Both the position numbers and the translations under genes were made by a program. A stretch of 33,720 bases of DNA from RGIG8767 sp964386235 (GTDB taxonomy: Bacteria > Bacillota > Clostridia > Lachnospirales > Lachnospiraceae): NCBI GenBank assembly GCA_964386235.1, contig CAYLSH010000013.1, forward strand, positions 1-33,720, given 5' to 3'. Positions 33,690 through 33,720 of this stretch are shown here, piece after piece (position 1 is the first letter of the stretch; every line of letters starts with the position of its first letter). The notes beneath the pieces are model-generated. The model worked only from the letters and a program-made list of their open reading frames with translations, was not told the origin of the DNA and made no database searches.

Positions 33690-33717
33690 GAAATGAAAAG
33701 ATAATGTGAGGTATAAC

Positions 33718-33720
33718 ATG
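33718..33720 (+). CDS. Probable start codon of the next gene (cut by window edge)
   Basis: The last three bases are ATG, preceded by GTGAGG with a 6-base spacer, a good ribosome-binding site. Nothing of the protein is visible. Confidence 0.5.

Noticed and set aside
33567..33702. Possible 7-bp target duplication AAAAGAT around the nested palindrome
   Set aside because: AAAAGAT occurs at 33567-33573 and 33696-33702, but the region is A-rich and the copies do not coincide with the palindrome edges, so chance is likely.
1..33720. CRISPR arrays, prophage or tRNA genes
   Set aside because: There are no regularly spaced repeats, no phage or integrase proteins and no cloverleaf-like sequences that I could recognise by eye.

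Overview
The window looks like ordinary chromosome from a motile, low-to-mid GC Firmicute, most likely a Lachnospiraceae (Clostridium cluster XIVa, Roseburia/Eubacterium-like). The reasons are Gram-positive Shine-Dalgarno sites (AGGAG/GGAGG), the DacA/CdaA-CdaR-GlmM c-di-AMP operon, the Mbl-FlgF-FlgG order known from Firmicutes, a ComF-YvyF pair, a CvfB-type S1 protein and long clostridial intrinsic terminators. I see no rRNA, tRNA, CRISPR array, transposase, integrase or phage gene. The genus assignment is inference.

Layout: (1) 1-2787: the tail of a dispersed repeat, then an acyl-ACP thioesterase, an S1-domain regulator and a CPBP membrane protease as one operon ending in a bidirectional terminator. 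(2) 2792-3035, minus strand: a small YjfB-type motility protein. (3) 3081-8749: a CdaR/PucR-type regulator, FtsE, FtsX, a coiled-coil M23 hydrolase (PcsB type) and an S41 (Ctp) protease, a cell-wall hydrolysis and division cluster. Its leader carries a 131-bp chain of hairpins bounded by an exact 10-bp direct repeat. (4) 8744-14014: a second repeat copy, then uvrB-uvrA behind a LexA-like box. (5) 14036-17270: an Mbl/MreB-like actin, two FlgF/FlgG-type rod proteins and a FlgJ-like rod-binding protein. (6) 17317-25767: RecD2, ComF, a YvyF-like flagellar protein, two unrecognised membrane proteins, diadenylate cyclase, YbbR/CdaR and GlmM, all closely packed. (7) 25791-26153: an HPr protein with its own promoter and terminator. 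(8) leuA, convergent with a DUF3048 lipoprotein. (9) 29259-33532: rfbD and two polytopic GT-C-like membrane proteins. (10) 33529-33720: a promoter and a deeply nested palindromic leader ending in the probable ATG of the next gene.

Themes: envelope biogenesis (fatty-acid release, FtsEX-driven hydrolysis, UDP-GlcNAc precursor supply, c-di-AMP signalling, rhamnose and surface glycosylation), flagellar basal-body genes kept beside the cell-shape actin, and DNA repair. The coding content is mostly recognisable. The less expected material is non-coding: a set of hairpin-rich dispersed elements that sit on terminators, on a ribosome-binding site and in leaders. The two unknown membrane proteins directly upstream of the diadenylate cyclase are the best protein-level unknowns.
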